Below, piece by piece: positions 35,312 through 43,607 of a stretch of 54,816 bases of DNA; positions within the stretch are counted from its first letter, which is position 1; every line of letters starts with the position of its first letter. The stretch is from an uncultured Lachnospiraceae bacterium (GTDB taxonomy: Bacteria; Bacillota; Clostridia; Lachnospirales; Lachnospiraceae), in NCBI GenBank assembly GCA_910585825.1, contig CAJUEY010000021.1, positions 1 to 54,816 of the forward strand, read 5' to 3'. The notes under the pieces are model-generated. The model was given only the letters and a program-made list of their open reading frames with translations. It was not told the origin of the DNA and ran no database searches. Position numbers and translations under genes: made by a program.

Positions 35312-35350
35312 AAACGCTGACATCATGGCAGGTGGTGTCAGCGTTTTGTT
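35312..35350 (+). terminator. Terminator of the glf-GT2 operon
   Basis: A 14-bp stem (AAACGCTGACATCA with TGGTGTCAGCGTTT, one G-T pair) with a seven-base loop, followed by TGTTTT. Confidence 0.85.
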
Positions 35351-35413
35351 TTCCCTTCGGCAACGATTGCCATATGATCGGAATGCCGAAATAATATTCA
35401 TGAGGTGATGAAA

Positions 35414-35506
35414 ATGACCATCAATGGATTGATGCAGGAAAAAGGGCTTTCGCGTTACCGGCTTTCAAAAATAAGCCGTAATCTTAAAATATATTTGACA
35501 GAATGA
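35414..35506 (+). pseudogene. Truncated Xre/Cro-type helix-turn-helix gene
   Basis: A 30-codon frame with a good ribosome site (GAGGTGAT) encodes the first part of a Cro/C1-type regulator: MTINGLMQEKGLSRYRLSKIS. The expected turn and recognition helix are missing; after about 22 matching residues it runs into unrelated AT-rich sequence and stops. I infer that an insertion or deletion removed the rest of the gene. The 3' boundary is just before the 213-bp inverted-repeat element. Confidence 0.55.
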
Positions 35507-35523
35507 ATTATGGGATATAAAAT
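35495..35523 (+). promoter_or_regulatory. Candidate promoter upstream of the giant surface-protein gene
   Basis: A consensus TTGACA (35495-35500) and TAAAAT (35518-35523) with a 17-bp spacer. A transcript from here would cross the inverted-repeat element and a leader terminator before reaching the gene at 35785. Confidence 0.5.
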
Positions 35524-35545
35524 AGTATTGTATATTTTAAAATCA

Positions 35546-35758
35546 TTTCTCAAAACCTCTATAGTTGCAAAAAGTACACTTTTTGCGATAGTCAAAAACT
35601 CATTCATTTTTCAATAGTAAAGAATATACATGTCGTAGTTGATATTTGTTTTCAGCCATTTTACGGAGGTTTCCGTGAGCTGGCTTTTTTAATGGAATTT
35701 AATTTTTTGCCTTTTTTGTCGTAACAAAAAGTGTACTTTGTGAGACTGTTTTGAGAAA
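35546..35758. mobile_element. MITE-like 213-bp inverted-repeat element
   Basis: The ends are inverted copies: TTTCTCAAAAC at 35546-35556 and GTTTTGAGAAA at 35748-35758. A second matched block follows inward: AAAGTACACTTTTTG on the left, with its reverse complement at about 35725-35739 on the right. The left copy contains a 20-bp palindrome (35567-35586). No transposase is encoded and no target duplication is obvious. It could be a MITE or a fixed regulatory region. Confidence 0.5.
35654..35690 (+). terminator. Terminator-like structure in the leader of the surface-protein gene
   Basis: Nested pairs AGCCA/TGGCT and ACGGA/TCCGT are followed by a run of six T. It lies inside the inverted-repeat element, between the candidate promoter at 35495 and the gene at 35785, so it could attenuate expression or insulate the gene. 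Confidence 0.6.
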
Positions 35759-35784
35759 CGGAAAAGAGGAGGTAAAGAATTAAG

Positions 35785-38700
35785 ATGAAACAGAAAATGG
35801 TAAAAAGAGTGATGGCTTTTATGCTGTCAGCGGCTCTTGCATTGCCGGGGATTCCATTGGAAACGCATGCAGCGGGTAAAGCTGCCGGTTCGGAGAGCGC
35901 AATGAATATGGTGGATTTTGCCATTACGAATCCGGATCATGAAGTGCAGGCGTACATAGGACAGCCATTGGTGTTTTATGTGCGGGCGAATGGGGAGAAT
36001 GTCACCTATTCGGCAGAAGGGTTAGAAAGTCTTGGCAGCGGCGATAACACGGCTACACTGGATGTTTCTACAGGAAAATTTAAATGGACGCCGGGAGCGG
36101 CAGGTACACGTACGGTAACATTTAAGGCGACAAGCGGCAGCGGTGAAGATGCGGTAGAGGTTTCTAAACAGGTGACAATTAATGTTGGAAATTCCCAGAG
36201 TACGACAAAGACAGCTTATTTGACGGTAGCAAAAGATACTTTTATCGGATCATGGGAAGGAGGAACGCCGGATAGCAACAAAAATTATGGCGGAATGCCT
36301 GTTCTGATGATGAATAAGACGGAGGGAGGTTTGATAGGAGAAGATGGAAGTGATAGTAAAATAACAGCTCTTCAGTTTGATCTCGGTGGAACTCTTAAAG
36401 ATGAAGAAGGAAATACTGTTTCAGTCGATCTGACCAAGGTGTCCAATGCATACCTGCAGCTGACTTATGTTGGAACCAGCTCTGCGAATTCGACAGAGGA
36501 GAGTGCGTTTTATGCGAAAGTATGGAATCATAATGACTGGACAGAGGGTGAGAAAGAAGAAGTAGCTGCAGAAAATAAGGAATTGAGCTGGGAGTACTTT
36601 GAGGAGAATAGAGGCGAGAATTTTTCGGATATAACTCCGGTTGAGTCAGGTTCCTATACGTTAGCGAATATCGTACAAAATGCAGCCAACATCGCAAATA
36701 GGAATATGTTTAATACAACGAAATCATGGAATACAAGCGGAAAAGGCTACTCTATTGATGGACGTAAATTTCAGCTTGACATTACAGAGTTCGTTCGCTC
36801 TAAACTCAGCGCTGATGTTCAGGATAAAAGATTGTCGTTTCTGTTAAATAAAAATCAGGCGGTCGGTTATCCGGTATATTTTGTCAGCAAAGAAGGAGCA
36901 GGTTTAGAGGATGCTAACAAGAAATTTGCTCAAATCGAAAGCAGAAATCTGACAAACGTAGCTCCGACTCTTGTTTTAGACTACGTTGATCAGGCGCAGG
37001 AATACGGCATCGCCGGAAAATCCCATATCGCCCTCAGGGAAGGATATGAGGCGACAGGTTCCGACAGTTTTGCAGTGCTGGGTGTAGAGGATGGCAATAC
37101 ATATGATATAGCGCTGACTGGAAATACCGCTAACGGAAAGATTAAATGGAATGCGCAGGAGCAGAGATTAGAGATTGAAGAAGGCCTCACAAAGGGAGCG
37201 TATGAACTGACGCTTACGGCTACTCAAGGCAGTTCTTCAGGTCAGTCCGGACAAGCCGTGACACATGATTTTACTGTATTTATCAAAGAAAACGTGGGAC
37301 TTCCGGTCTTTACAAATCCGGCGGATACGGTACAGGCTTATGTGAATCAGCCGCTGGAATTCTATGTAAAAGCAGAAGATCCGGATTTTGGGGATCGTGT
37401 CAGATATGAAATAGACGAGAATATAGAGCAGAGCCTTGGATGTCAGTTTGATGAAACAACGGGGGCGTTTGTATGGACGCCGCAGGAGCGTCATGGCGAC
37501 AAATCATATAATATTAAGTTTTATGCTTATGACCACAGCAATGAACCGGTAGAGCATACCGTAACGGTTCATGTTGCGGACAGTTCCGTAAAGAAAGAAA
37601 CTTCTGAGGTCATCAATGTGGCGGAAGATGCTTATGTACAGACTTGGGGAAATGAGAAGGACAAAAATTACGGTGGACAGAACTTCCTCAGATTGAATTA
37701 CAATTCCAATATTGACGAAGACGATGCGTTAAACAGAAATATCGGTTACTTGGGAGAAGGTCTCCATAACGATAGTGACGATACGAAAATGTCATTTTTG
37801 AAGTTTGATTTATCCAATATAAATAAAGATAAATTTAAGGGAGCCAAACTTGTTTTGACTTATCTTGGAAGAGTAACCTCCAACGGAAACAAAAATCATC
37901 TGGAATATGTAGACGGCGTCAATGTCCGAATCAGAGTAGCGAAAGTTCCGGTGGGAGAAGATGGATTTACCTGGACGGAAGGAACGCAGACAGGAGACGG
38001 CGTTGCCGATACCGATGCAAACAGCACGGCTCTTACATGGAGCAAATGGAGAGCATGGAGAGATACAGATCCAGACAATCCATACAGCGTCGCAGAGGAT
38101 GCGTTTAAATCTTCAGGCACCTATATTTTAGACAATACACCTGATGTATATCCGGATCTTGCATTTGCGGCAAACTATGCAGCAGTTGACGGAACCAAAG
38201 TAAAAGTGGATATCTCAGAGTTTGTTCAGGAGTCGCTGAACGCAGGTGAAGATACATTAACGCTGATTTTTAATAATACCTACAAAGGAAAACTTTTTGT
38301 CAGCAAGGAAGGCGCGGCGAATTTCACAAATAAAACAGCTTTAAACGGCGAACCGATCACAGGGCCTCAATTGGTATTGCTGGATGATTATGAGACAGAG
38401 ATCGTAGAGGGGCCGGACGGCATGGTATTGGCGGAAGGTTATGAGGAGACGAAGTCAGACAGCTTTGCCGTTACAGGCAATTCGTCAGAAATATCAATCA
38501 CAGCAAGAGGCACAGACGGTAAAGTTACATGGGATTCCAATACAAATCAGATAAAGATAGCGAGCGGTCTGGATATCGGAACCTATACCGTGCTTTTGAA
38601 AAAAGACAACAGCATATTGCGGCGTTATGAATTGCGCGTTGCGGCAAATGATGTGAATACGATGCAGTCAATGCTGGAACAGAAAGTGCTTGGAGAGGAA

Positions 38701-40575
38701 AACAGCAGCCGTTATACAAGCGGAAGCTGGGCGAACTACAAGTATGCGGTGCGTGCAGTTCGGAGCCTTGTCGATACGCAAATCGTTACGGGCGAAGAAC
38801 TTGCGGAAGGACGTAAACTGATACAGCAGGCTCGTGTGGCTCTGGTGACGTTAGAGGATGAACTGTTCAACCAGATTGAAGCGTATAAGAATCATATATA
38901 CCATGAATCTTATTACACTGAGGAAGGAAAAGCCAAAGTGGAAGCGCTTCAGACAAAAATAGATGAGGCACAGACGCTTTTAGATACGGAGAGTTTTACA
39001 GAAGCCCAGATTAATGAGAAGATTGCCGCTATGAAAACGGCATTTGACAGCATAGCTGATACTGACTATACAGCCAAGGGATTAATGCAGTCTGAAATTA
39101 ATGAAGTCAAAGAGCAGTATGGAGATGATAAAAAATCCGGTTATACAGAAGCGAGCTGGACGGCGCTGCAGAACGCCATTACAGATGCGGAGACTGTGTT
39201 TGCGAACGTAAATGCGACAGATGCAGAAATAAGCGCTGCAATAGACAAAATGACGGCTGCCGTAGAGACGCTTGAGACATTAGATGATGCATTGGCAAGA
39301 TTGATCAGAGAAGCGCAGGATGACATCCAGGGAACGGAAACCGATTATACAGAAGACAGCTGGGAAGTTTATCAGACAGCGTTAGAAGCGGTAAGGGGCT
39401 TAAGCGGAAGCTCATATACAGAACGCCGGATGAACCAGTTATTATCGCTTTTGGATACTGCCATTCGGAATCTGAAATTCCTGGAAGAGCAGATCCCCTG
39501 TACCTGTGAGATCCGTTTTACAGGATTTGAAGGCTTTACAATGGCGGTAGACAGTACAAGGACACTTGCTCCAAGCGCAGTGATTGACAATTCAGGCTGT
39601 CAGGCGCCGGAAGGAAAACATATTACGAAAGACAATGTATCCTTTGCTTATCAAGTGGCGGATGCTGTAACCGCAGGCGCTCCTTCTGTAATTAATGTAA
39701 CAAATGAGGGCGTTGTGACGGCAGTCGGCGAAGGAAACGCAACGATTCTTGTAACGGTTACCATTACAAGGCCGAACAGCGGCAGCAGTTCCACAACGTT
39801 GACCATACCGGTGACTGTGAATAAGACAGGCGAGGCGGAAAAAGTTACCGTAACATTCAACAGCAATGGGGGCACGGCAGTCGCGGCGCAGAAAATCGAT
39901 CAGAATACTGCAGTATCCGAGCCGGCCGCTCCGACAAAAGCGGGATACACATTTACAGGCTGGTACAAAGACGAGGCGCTGAAAGAAAAATACGACTTCA
40001 GTCAGTCCGTAACGGAAGACATCACTCTGTATGCAGGATGGACCGAAAACAAAGGCGGTCAGACAGAAGAGAAGGTAATAAAAGTAGGAGAAACCACAAA
40101 GATCGGCGATACAGAATATCAATTAGCGGCAAATAATACGCTGATTGTTGTAAAAGGCGCAGATCAGGCAACCGTTACTATTCCGGCTGCGGCAAAAGTG
40201 AATAATATTGACTGCAAGGTTGTAGGAATCGGTAATGGAGCTTATGCAGGCTATAAGAAAGTAAAGAAGGTCGTTATCGGCAACAATGTAACAAGCATCG
40301 GAGATCAGGCTTTTGCGAACTGTACGAGTCTGACGAATGTGACAATCGGCACAGGCGTGACAACGATTGGCAAAAAAGCGTTCTTTAAAGATAAGAAACT
40401 GAAAACAGTGAAGATTTCTGGAACAGCGTTGAAGTCAATCAAAGGCCAGGCGTTTAAAGGCACGAAAGCGAACATCAAAGTGAAACTGCCGAAGAAGATG
40501 AAAGCGGCGCAGAAAAAGAAAATCAAGAAACTGCTGAAAAAAGCGAAAATAAGCAGTAAGGCGGTTATCAAATAA
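35785..40575 (+). CDS. Giant modular secreted surface protein (Ig-like, DNRLRE/CBM96-like, FIVAR-like, LRR)
   Basis: A 1596-residue exported protein. The signal peptide (1-30) ends in HAA. Two copies of one module follow: an Ig/cadherin-like domain (about 43-133 and 505-605, with YIGQPLVFYV and YVNQPLEFYV) plus a DNRLRE/CBM96-like carbohydrate-binding domain (about 144-410 and 609-880). Next are three or four helical FIVAR-like repeats (953-1235), a bacterial Ig-like domain (about 1240-1345), a Listeria-Bacteroides repeat (FNSNGG, then GYTFTGWY, near 1352-1420) and BspA-like leucine-rich repeats (about 1470-1560). It ends in a lysine-rich tail and has no LPXTG motif and no visible catalytic domain. 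A glycan-binding adhesin is the best guess. AGGAGG precedes the ATG. Confidence 0.85.
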   Translation: MKQKMVKRVMAFMLSAALALPGIPLETHAAGKAAGSESAMNMVDFAITNPDHEVQAYIGQPLVFYVRANGENVTYSAEGLESLGSGDNTATLDVSTGKFKWTPGAAGTRTVTFKATSGSGEDAVEVSKQVTINVGNSQSTTKTAYLTVAKDTFIGSWEGGTPDSNKNYGGMPVLMMNKTEGGLIGEDGSDSKITALQFDLGGTLKDEEGNTVSVDLTKVSNAYLQLTYVGTSSANSTEESAFYAKVWNHNDWTEGEKEEVAAENKELSWEYFEENRGENFSDITPVESGSYTLANIVQNAANIANRNMFNTTKSWNTSGKGYSIDGRKFQLDITEFVRSKLSADVQDKRLSFLLNKNQAVGYPVYFVSKEGAGLEDANKKFAQIESRNLTNVAPTLVLDYVDQAQEYGIAGKSHIALREGYEATGSDSFAVLGVEDGNTYDIALTGNTANGKIKWNAQEQRLEIEEGLTKGAYELTLTATQGSSSGQSGQAVTHDFTVFIKENVGLPVFTNPADTVQAYVNQPLEFYVKAEDPDFGDRVRYEIDENIEQSLGCQFDETTGAFVWTPQERHGDKSYNIKFYAYDHSNEPVEHTVTVHVADSSVKKETSEVINVAEDAYVQTWGNEKDKNYGGQNFLRLNYNSNIDEDDALNRNIGYLGEGLHNDSDDTKMSFLKFDLSNINKDKFKGAKLVLTYLGRVTSNGNKNHLEYVDGVNVRIRVAKVPVGEDGFTWTEGTQTGDGVADTDANSTALTWSKWRAWRDTDPDNPYSVAEDAFKSSGTYILDNTPDVYPDLAFAANYAAVDGTKVKVDISEFVQESLNAGEDTLTLIFNNTYKGKLFVSKEGAANFTNKTALNGEPITGPQLVLLDDYETEIVEGPDGMVLAEGYEETKSDSFAVTGNSSEISITARGTDGKVTWDSNTNQIKIASGLDIGTYTVLLKKDNSILRRYELRVAANDVNTMQSMLEQKVLGEENSSRYTSGSWANYKYAVRAVRSLVDTQIVTGEELAEGRKLIQQARVALVTLEDELFNQIEAYKNHIYHESYYTEEGKAKVEALQTKIDEAQTLLDTESFTEAQINEKIAAMKTAFDSIADTDYTAKGLMQSEINEVKEQYGDDKKSGYTEASWTALQNAITDAETVFANVNATDAEISAAIDKMTAAVETLETLDDALARLIREAQDDIQGTETDYTEDSWEVYQTALEAVRGLSGSSYTERRMNQLLSLLDTAIRNLKFLEEQIPCTCEIRFTGFEGFTMAVDSTRTLAPSAVIDNSGCQAPEGKHITKDNVSFAYQVADAVTAGAPSVINVTNEGVVTAVGEGNATILVTVTITRPNSGSSSTTLTIPVTVNKTGEAEKVTVTFNSNGGTAVAAQKIDQNTAVSEPAAPTKAGYTFTGWYKDEALKEKYDFSQSVTEDITLYAGWTENKGGQTEEKVIKVGETTKIGDTEYQLAANNTLIVVKGADQATVTIPAAAKVNNIDCKVVGIGNGAYAGYKKVKKVVIGNNVTSIGDQAFANCTSLTNVTIGTGVTTIGKKAFFKDKKLKTVKISGTALKSIKGQAFKGTKANIKVKLPKKMKAAQKKKIKKLLKKAKISSKAVIK

Positions 40576-40626
40576 AAGAACGGAAAATATGTTTGAAAAA
40601 TTGATATATGCCTAAAAAACATAGAA

Positions 40627-40671
40627 AGATGTTAAGTCACGGCGAAAACCGGCGGCTTAACATCTTTTTTT
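40627..40671 (+). terminator. Terminator of the surface-protein gene
   Basis: AGATGTTAAG and CTTAACATCT form a 10-bp stem around a G/C-containing centre, with a run of seven T ending three bases before the csoR -35 box. Confidence 0.85.
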
Positions 40672-40673
40672 AC

Positions 40674-40702
40674 TTGACATATACCCTGTGGGGGTATATA
40701 AT
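40674..40702 (+). promoter_or_regulatory. csoR-copA promoter
   Basis: Perfect consensus boxes TTGACA (40674-40679) and TATAAT (40697-40702), 17 bp apart, so the promoter is intrinsically strong and must be held down by a repressor bound in the spacer. Confidence 0.85.
40681..40697. promoter_or_regulatory. CsoR-type operator inside the promoter spacer
   Basis: ATACCC-TGTGG-GGGTAT is the G-tract pseudopalindrome typical of CsoR operators (T/ATACCC, then GGGTAT/A). It fills the spacer and touches the -10 box, so apo-CsoR binding would block RNA polymerase; copper binding would release it. Confidence 0.8.
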
Positions 40703-40733
40703 GGCTTTGAAAATAAGAGATGGAGGTATAGAT

Positions 40734-41039
40734 ATGGAAGAAGAACGGGAATGCTGTTCCTGTAAGACAAAGGAACGTTCCGATCAGGAATACAAAGACC
40801 TGATTCACCGTCTGAACCGTATTGAAGGACAGGTGCGGGGGATCAAAGGAATGGTGGAAAAAGATGCATACTGCACCGATATTCTGGTGCAGTCGGCAGC
40901 GGTCAATGCAGCCTTAAGCAGTTTTAACCGTGTGCTTTTAGAAAATCATATCAAGTCTTGTGTGATAAGAGATATCAGGGAAGGAAAAGAAGAGACAGTA
41001 GATGAGCTTCTTGTCACACTGAAAAAATTAATGAAATAG
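40734..41039 (+). CDS. csoR: Copper-sensing transcriptional repressor CsoR
   Basis: A 101-residue all-helical repressor of the CsoR/RcnR (DUF156) family. The Cu(I) ligand set C47, H72 and C76 (C-x24-H-x3-C) is complete, which favours copper over nickel or formaldehyde sensing. Extra cysteines at 7, 8 and 10 in the N-terminal arm are unusual and might bind metal. The ATG at 40734 is seven bases after GGAGG; the frame is open upstream across the promoter, which cannot be coding. It lies ten bases ahead of copA and should repress its own operon through the operator in the promoter spacer. Confidence 0.93.
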   Translation: MEEERECCSCKTKERSDQEYKDLIHRLNRIEGQVRGIKGMVEKDAYCTDILVQSAAVNAALSSFNRVLLENHIKSCVIRDIREGKEETVDELLVTLKKLMK

Positions 41040-41049
41040 AGGTGATGGC

Positions 41050-43572
41050 ATGGATCAATATACAGTAACCGGAATGAGCTGCGCCGCCTGCAGCGCAAGA
41101 GTGGAAAAGGCAGTTGGAAAACTGGAGGGAGTCACTTCCTGTTCCGTCAGCCTTCTGACCAATTCCATGGGGGTGGAAGGAAACGCTGATTCCGCGGCGA
41201 TTATAAAAGCGGTAGAGGATGCGGGATATGGCGCCTCCCGAAAAGGCGGCAGGGATCAAGCTGCAAAAACAGCAAATGCAAAGGATGCAGAAGATTTGTT
41301 AGAGGACAAAGAGACGCCGTTGCTGCGCAGCAGGCTGCTGGCGTCAGTGGGATTTCTTCTGATTCTGATGTATTTTTCCATGGGCCATATGATGTGGAAC
41401 TGGCCCATACCGGCTTTTCTTGCAGGAAATCATATCGCCATGGGATTGCTGCAGCTTTTATTGACGGTGATTATCATGGTGATCAATCAGAAATTTTTTA
41501 TAAACGGATTTAAGAGCCTGTTTCATTTGTCTCCGAATATGGATACATTGGTAGCCCTGGGTTCCGCGGCATCTTTTGTTTACAGTGTTTACGCATTGTT
41601 TGCCATGACAGACGCTCAGGTAAAAGGCAGTGCGGACATGGTTATGCATTATATGCATGAATTTTATTTTGAATCCGCAGCTATGATACTGACATTGATC
41701 ACGGTAGGGAAAATGTTAGAGGCGAAATCAAAGGGCAGGACTACGGATGCATTGAAAAGCCTGATCCGGCTTTCGCCTAAGACGGCAGTGGTTCTTCAGG
41801 AGGGGGCGGAAAAAGAGGTTCCCATTGATCAGGTAAAAAAGGGAGATGTTTTCGTAGTGCGGCCGGGGGAGCATATCCCTGTGGACGGTATTGTATTAGA
41901 GGGAGACAGCGCTGTAAATGAGTCGGCATTGACAGGAGAGAGCATTCCTGTGGATAAGGCCATAGGCGATCCGGTGTCTGCCGCAACTTTAAACCAGTCC
42001 GGATTTTTAAAATGCGAAGCAGTCCGGGTGGGAGAGGATACAACGTTGTCCCAGATCATCCAGCTGGTCAGTGATGCGGCTGCGACAAAAGCGCCGATTG
42101 CAAAGGTGGCGGATAAGGTATCCGGTGTTTTCGTGCCCGTTGTAATTGGGATTGCTCTGGTTACGATTGTTGTCTGGCTGATTGCCGGATATGAGATCGG
42201 CTTTGCCCTGGCAAGGGGAATTTCAGTGCTTGTGATCAGCTGTCCATGTGCGCTGGGGCTTGCAACGCCTGTTGCAATCATGGTGGGAAACGGAGTGGGA
42301 GCCAAAAACGGCATTATGTTTAAGACGGCGGTATCCCTGGAAGAAACCGGAAAAACCGAAATTGCGGCTTTGGACAAAACCGGAACGATTACCACGGGAG
42401 AGCCTTCTGTAACGGATCTGCTGCCTGCAGCGGGCGTCACGGAAGAAGAATTGCTGCATTTTGCCGCATCTTTGGAACAAAAGAGCGAGCATCCTCTGGC
42501 ATCTGCCGTTTTAAAATATGCAAAAGAGAGAAATCAGAAACCGGAAGATGTGACAGAGTTTACCGCAGTTGCAGGAAACGGATTAACGGGAACAATAAAT
42601 GGGATTCGTTTCTGGGGCGGAAATGCATCTTTTATCCGGCAGTTTGTTTCCATACCAAAAGACAGCGGCAGGCGTGCCGAAGAACTTTCCGAAGAAGGGA
42701 AAACGCCTCTCTTTTTTGCAAAAGAAGGAGCATTTATCGGCATCATTGCAGTAGCGGACCAGTTAAAAGAGGAAAGCCCCGGGGCGGTTGCGGAACTCCA
42801 GAATATGGGAATCCGTGTAGTGATGCTGACAGGAGATAATGAGCGTACCGCCAGGGCGGTAGGAAAGCTTGCGGGAGTGGACGAAGTGATTGCCGGCGTT
42901 TTGCCGGAAGGAAAAGAAAAAGTGATTGCTTCTTTAAAGAAACAGGGCAAAGTGACTATGGTAGGCGATGGAATCAACGATGCGCCCGCTCTTACGAGAG
43001 CCGATATCGGCATTGCCATTGGAGCCGGAACCGATATCGCCATTGACGCCGCAGATGTGGTGCTGATGAAGAGCAGATTAAGCGATGTGCCCGCAGCGAT
43101 TCGCCTGAGCCGGGCTGCATTGAAAAATATTCATGAAAATCTGTTTTGGGCATTTATTTATAACGTGATAGGAATTCCGCTGGCGGCGGGAATCTGGATT
43201 CCGTTATTTGGACTGAAATTAAATCCTATGTTCGGCGCTGCGGCTATGAGTTTATCCAGTTTCTGCGTCGTTACAAATGCGCTGCGTTTAAATCTGCTGT
43301 CAGTTCATGACGCAGGAAAAGATAAAAAAATCAAAAAGAAAAAGAAAGCGGAGGTAATTACCATGGAAAAAACAATGAAAATCGAAGGTATGATGTGCGG
43401 ACACTGCGAGGCAAGGGTGAAAAAGGTCTTAGAAGGCATTGAAGGCGTGGGAAACGCAGATGTCAGCCATGAAAAGGGAACTGCAGTGGTAACTTTAAAC
43501 GGAGAAGTTTCCGATGAGATTTTGAAAAAAGCAGTGGAAGAGCAGGATTATCAGGTGACAGAGATCTGTTAA
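41050..43572 (+). CDS. copA: Copper-translocating P-type ATPase CopA with fused C-terminal CopZ-like domain
   Basis: An 840-residue P1B-type ATPase that exports Cu(I). The N-terminal HMA domain has CAAC (C11, C14). Eight membrane segments are expected, with the CPC metal site at 398-400, phosphorylated D442 in DKTGT, the HP pair at 481-482 and GDGIND near 639. After the last membrane segments and a lysine-rich linker (about 755-768) a second HMA domain (MCGHC) occupies 772-840. That is an abnormal position for CopA and looks like a copZ gene joined in frame. A ribosome site and ATG remain at the join. It is cotranscribed with csoR. Confidence 0.95.
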   Translation: MDQYTVTGMSCAACSARVEKAVGKLEGVTSCSVSLLTNSMGVEGNADSAAIIKAVEDAGYGASRKGGRDQAAKTANAKDAEDLLEDKETPLLRSRLLASVGFLLILMYFSMGHMMWNWPIPAFLAGNHIAMGLLQLLLTVIIMVINQKFFINGFKSLFHLSPNMDTLVALGSAASFVYSVYALFAMTDAQVKGSADMVMHYMHEFYFESAAMILTLITVGKMLEAKSKGRTTDALKSLIRLSPKTAVVLQEGAEKEVPIDQVKKGDVFVVRPGEHIPVDGIVLEGDSAVNESALTGESIPVDKAIGDPVSAATLNQSGFLKCEAVRVGEDTTLSQIIQLVSDAAATKAPIAKVADKVSGVFVPVVIGIALVTIVVWLIAGYEIGFALARGISVLVISCPCALGLATPVAIMVGNGVGAKNGIMFKTAVSLEETGKTEIAALDKTGTITTGEPSVTDLLPAAGVTEEELLHFAASLEQKSEHPLASAVLKYAKERNQKPEDVTEFTAVAGNGLTGTINGIRFWGGNASFIRQFVSIPKDSGRRAEELSEEGKTPLFFAKEGAFIGIIAVADQLKEESPGAVAELQNMGIRVVMLTGDNERTARAVGKLAGVDEVIAGVLPEGKEKVIASLKKQGKVTMVGDGINDAPALTRADIGIAIGAGTDIAIDAADVVLMKSRLSDVPAAIRLSRAALKNIHENLFWAFIYNVIGIPLAAGIWIPLFGLKLNPMFGAAAMSLSSFCVVTNALRLNLLSVHDAGKDKKIKKKKKAEVITMEKTMKIEGMMCGHCEARVKKVLEGIEGVGNADVSHEKGTAVVTLNGEVSDEILKKAVEEQDYQVTEIC
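43363..43572 (+). CDS. copZ: Internal start encoding a stand-alone CopZ-like copper chaperone
   Basis: Within the end of copA, GCGGAGG (43348-43354) stands eight bases before an in-frame ATG at 43363. Initiation there would yield a 69-residue HMA protein with the Cu(I) site MCGHC (C12, C15), the size and fold of CopZ, which hands copper to CopA and CsoR. The layout suggests that copA lost its stop codon so that the two genes read as one, while the chaperone can still be made alone. Both products from one message are an inference. Confidence 0.55.
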   Translation: MEKTMKIEGMMCGHCEARVKKVLEGIEGVGNADVSHEKGTAVVTLNGEVSDEILKKAVEEQDYQVTEIC

Positions 43573-43607
43573 GAGAAAAATTTCGGCTTTAACGCCGTGT
43601 TATATAG

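Noticed and set aside
39592..40122. Minus-strand open frame inside the giant surface-protein gene
   Set aside because: It lies fully opposite a repeat-rich coding region and matches no family.
40608..40733. Upstream extension of csoR
   Set aside because: It would place the terminator, promoter and CsoR operator inside the coding region; a GGAGG seven bases before 40734 decides the start.
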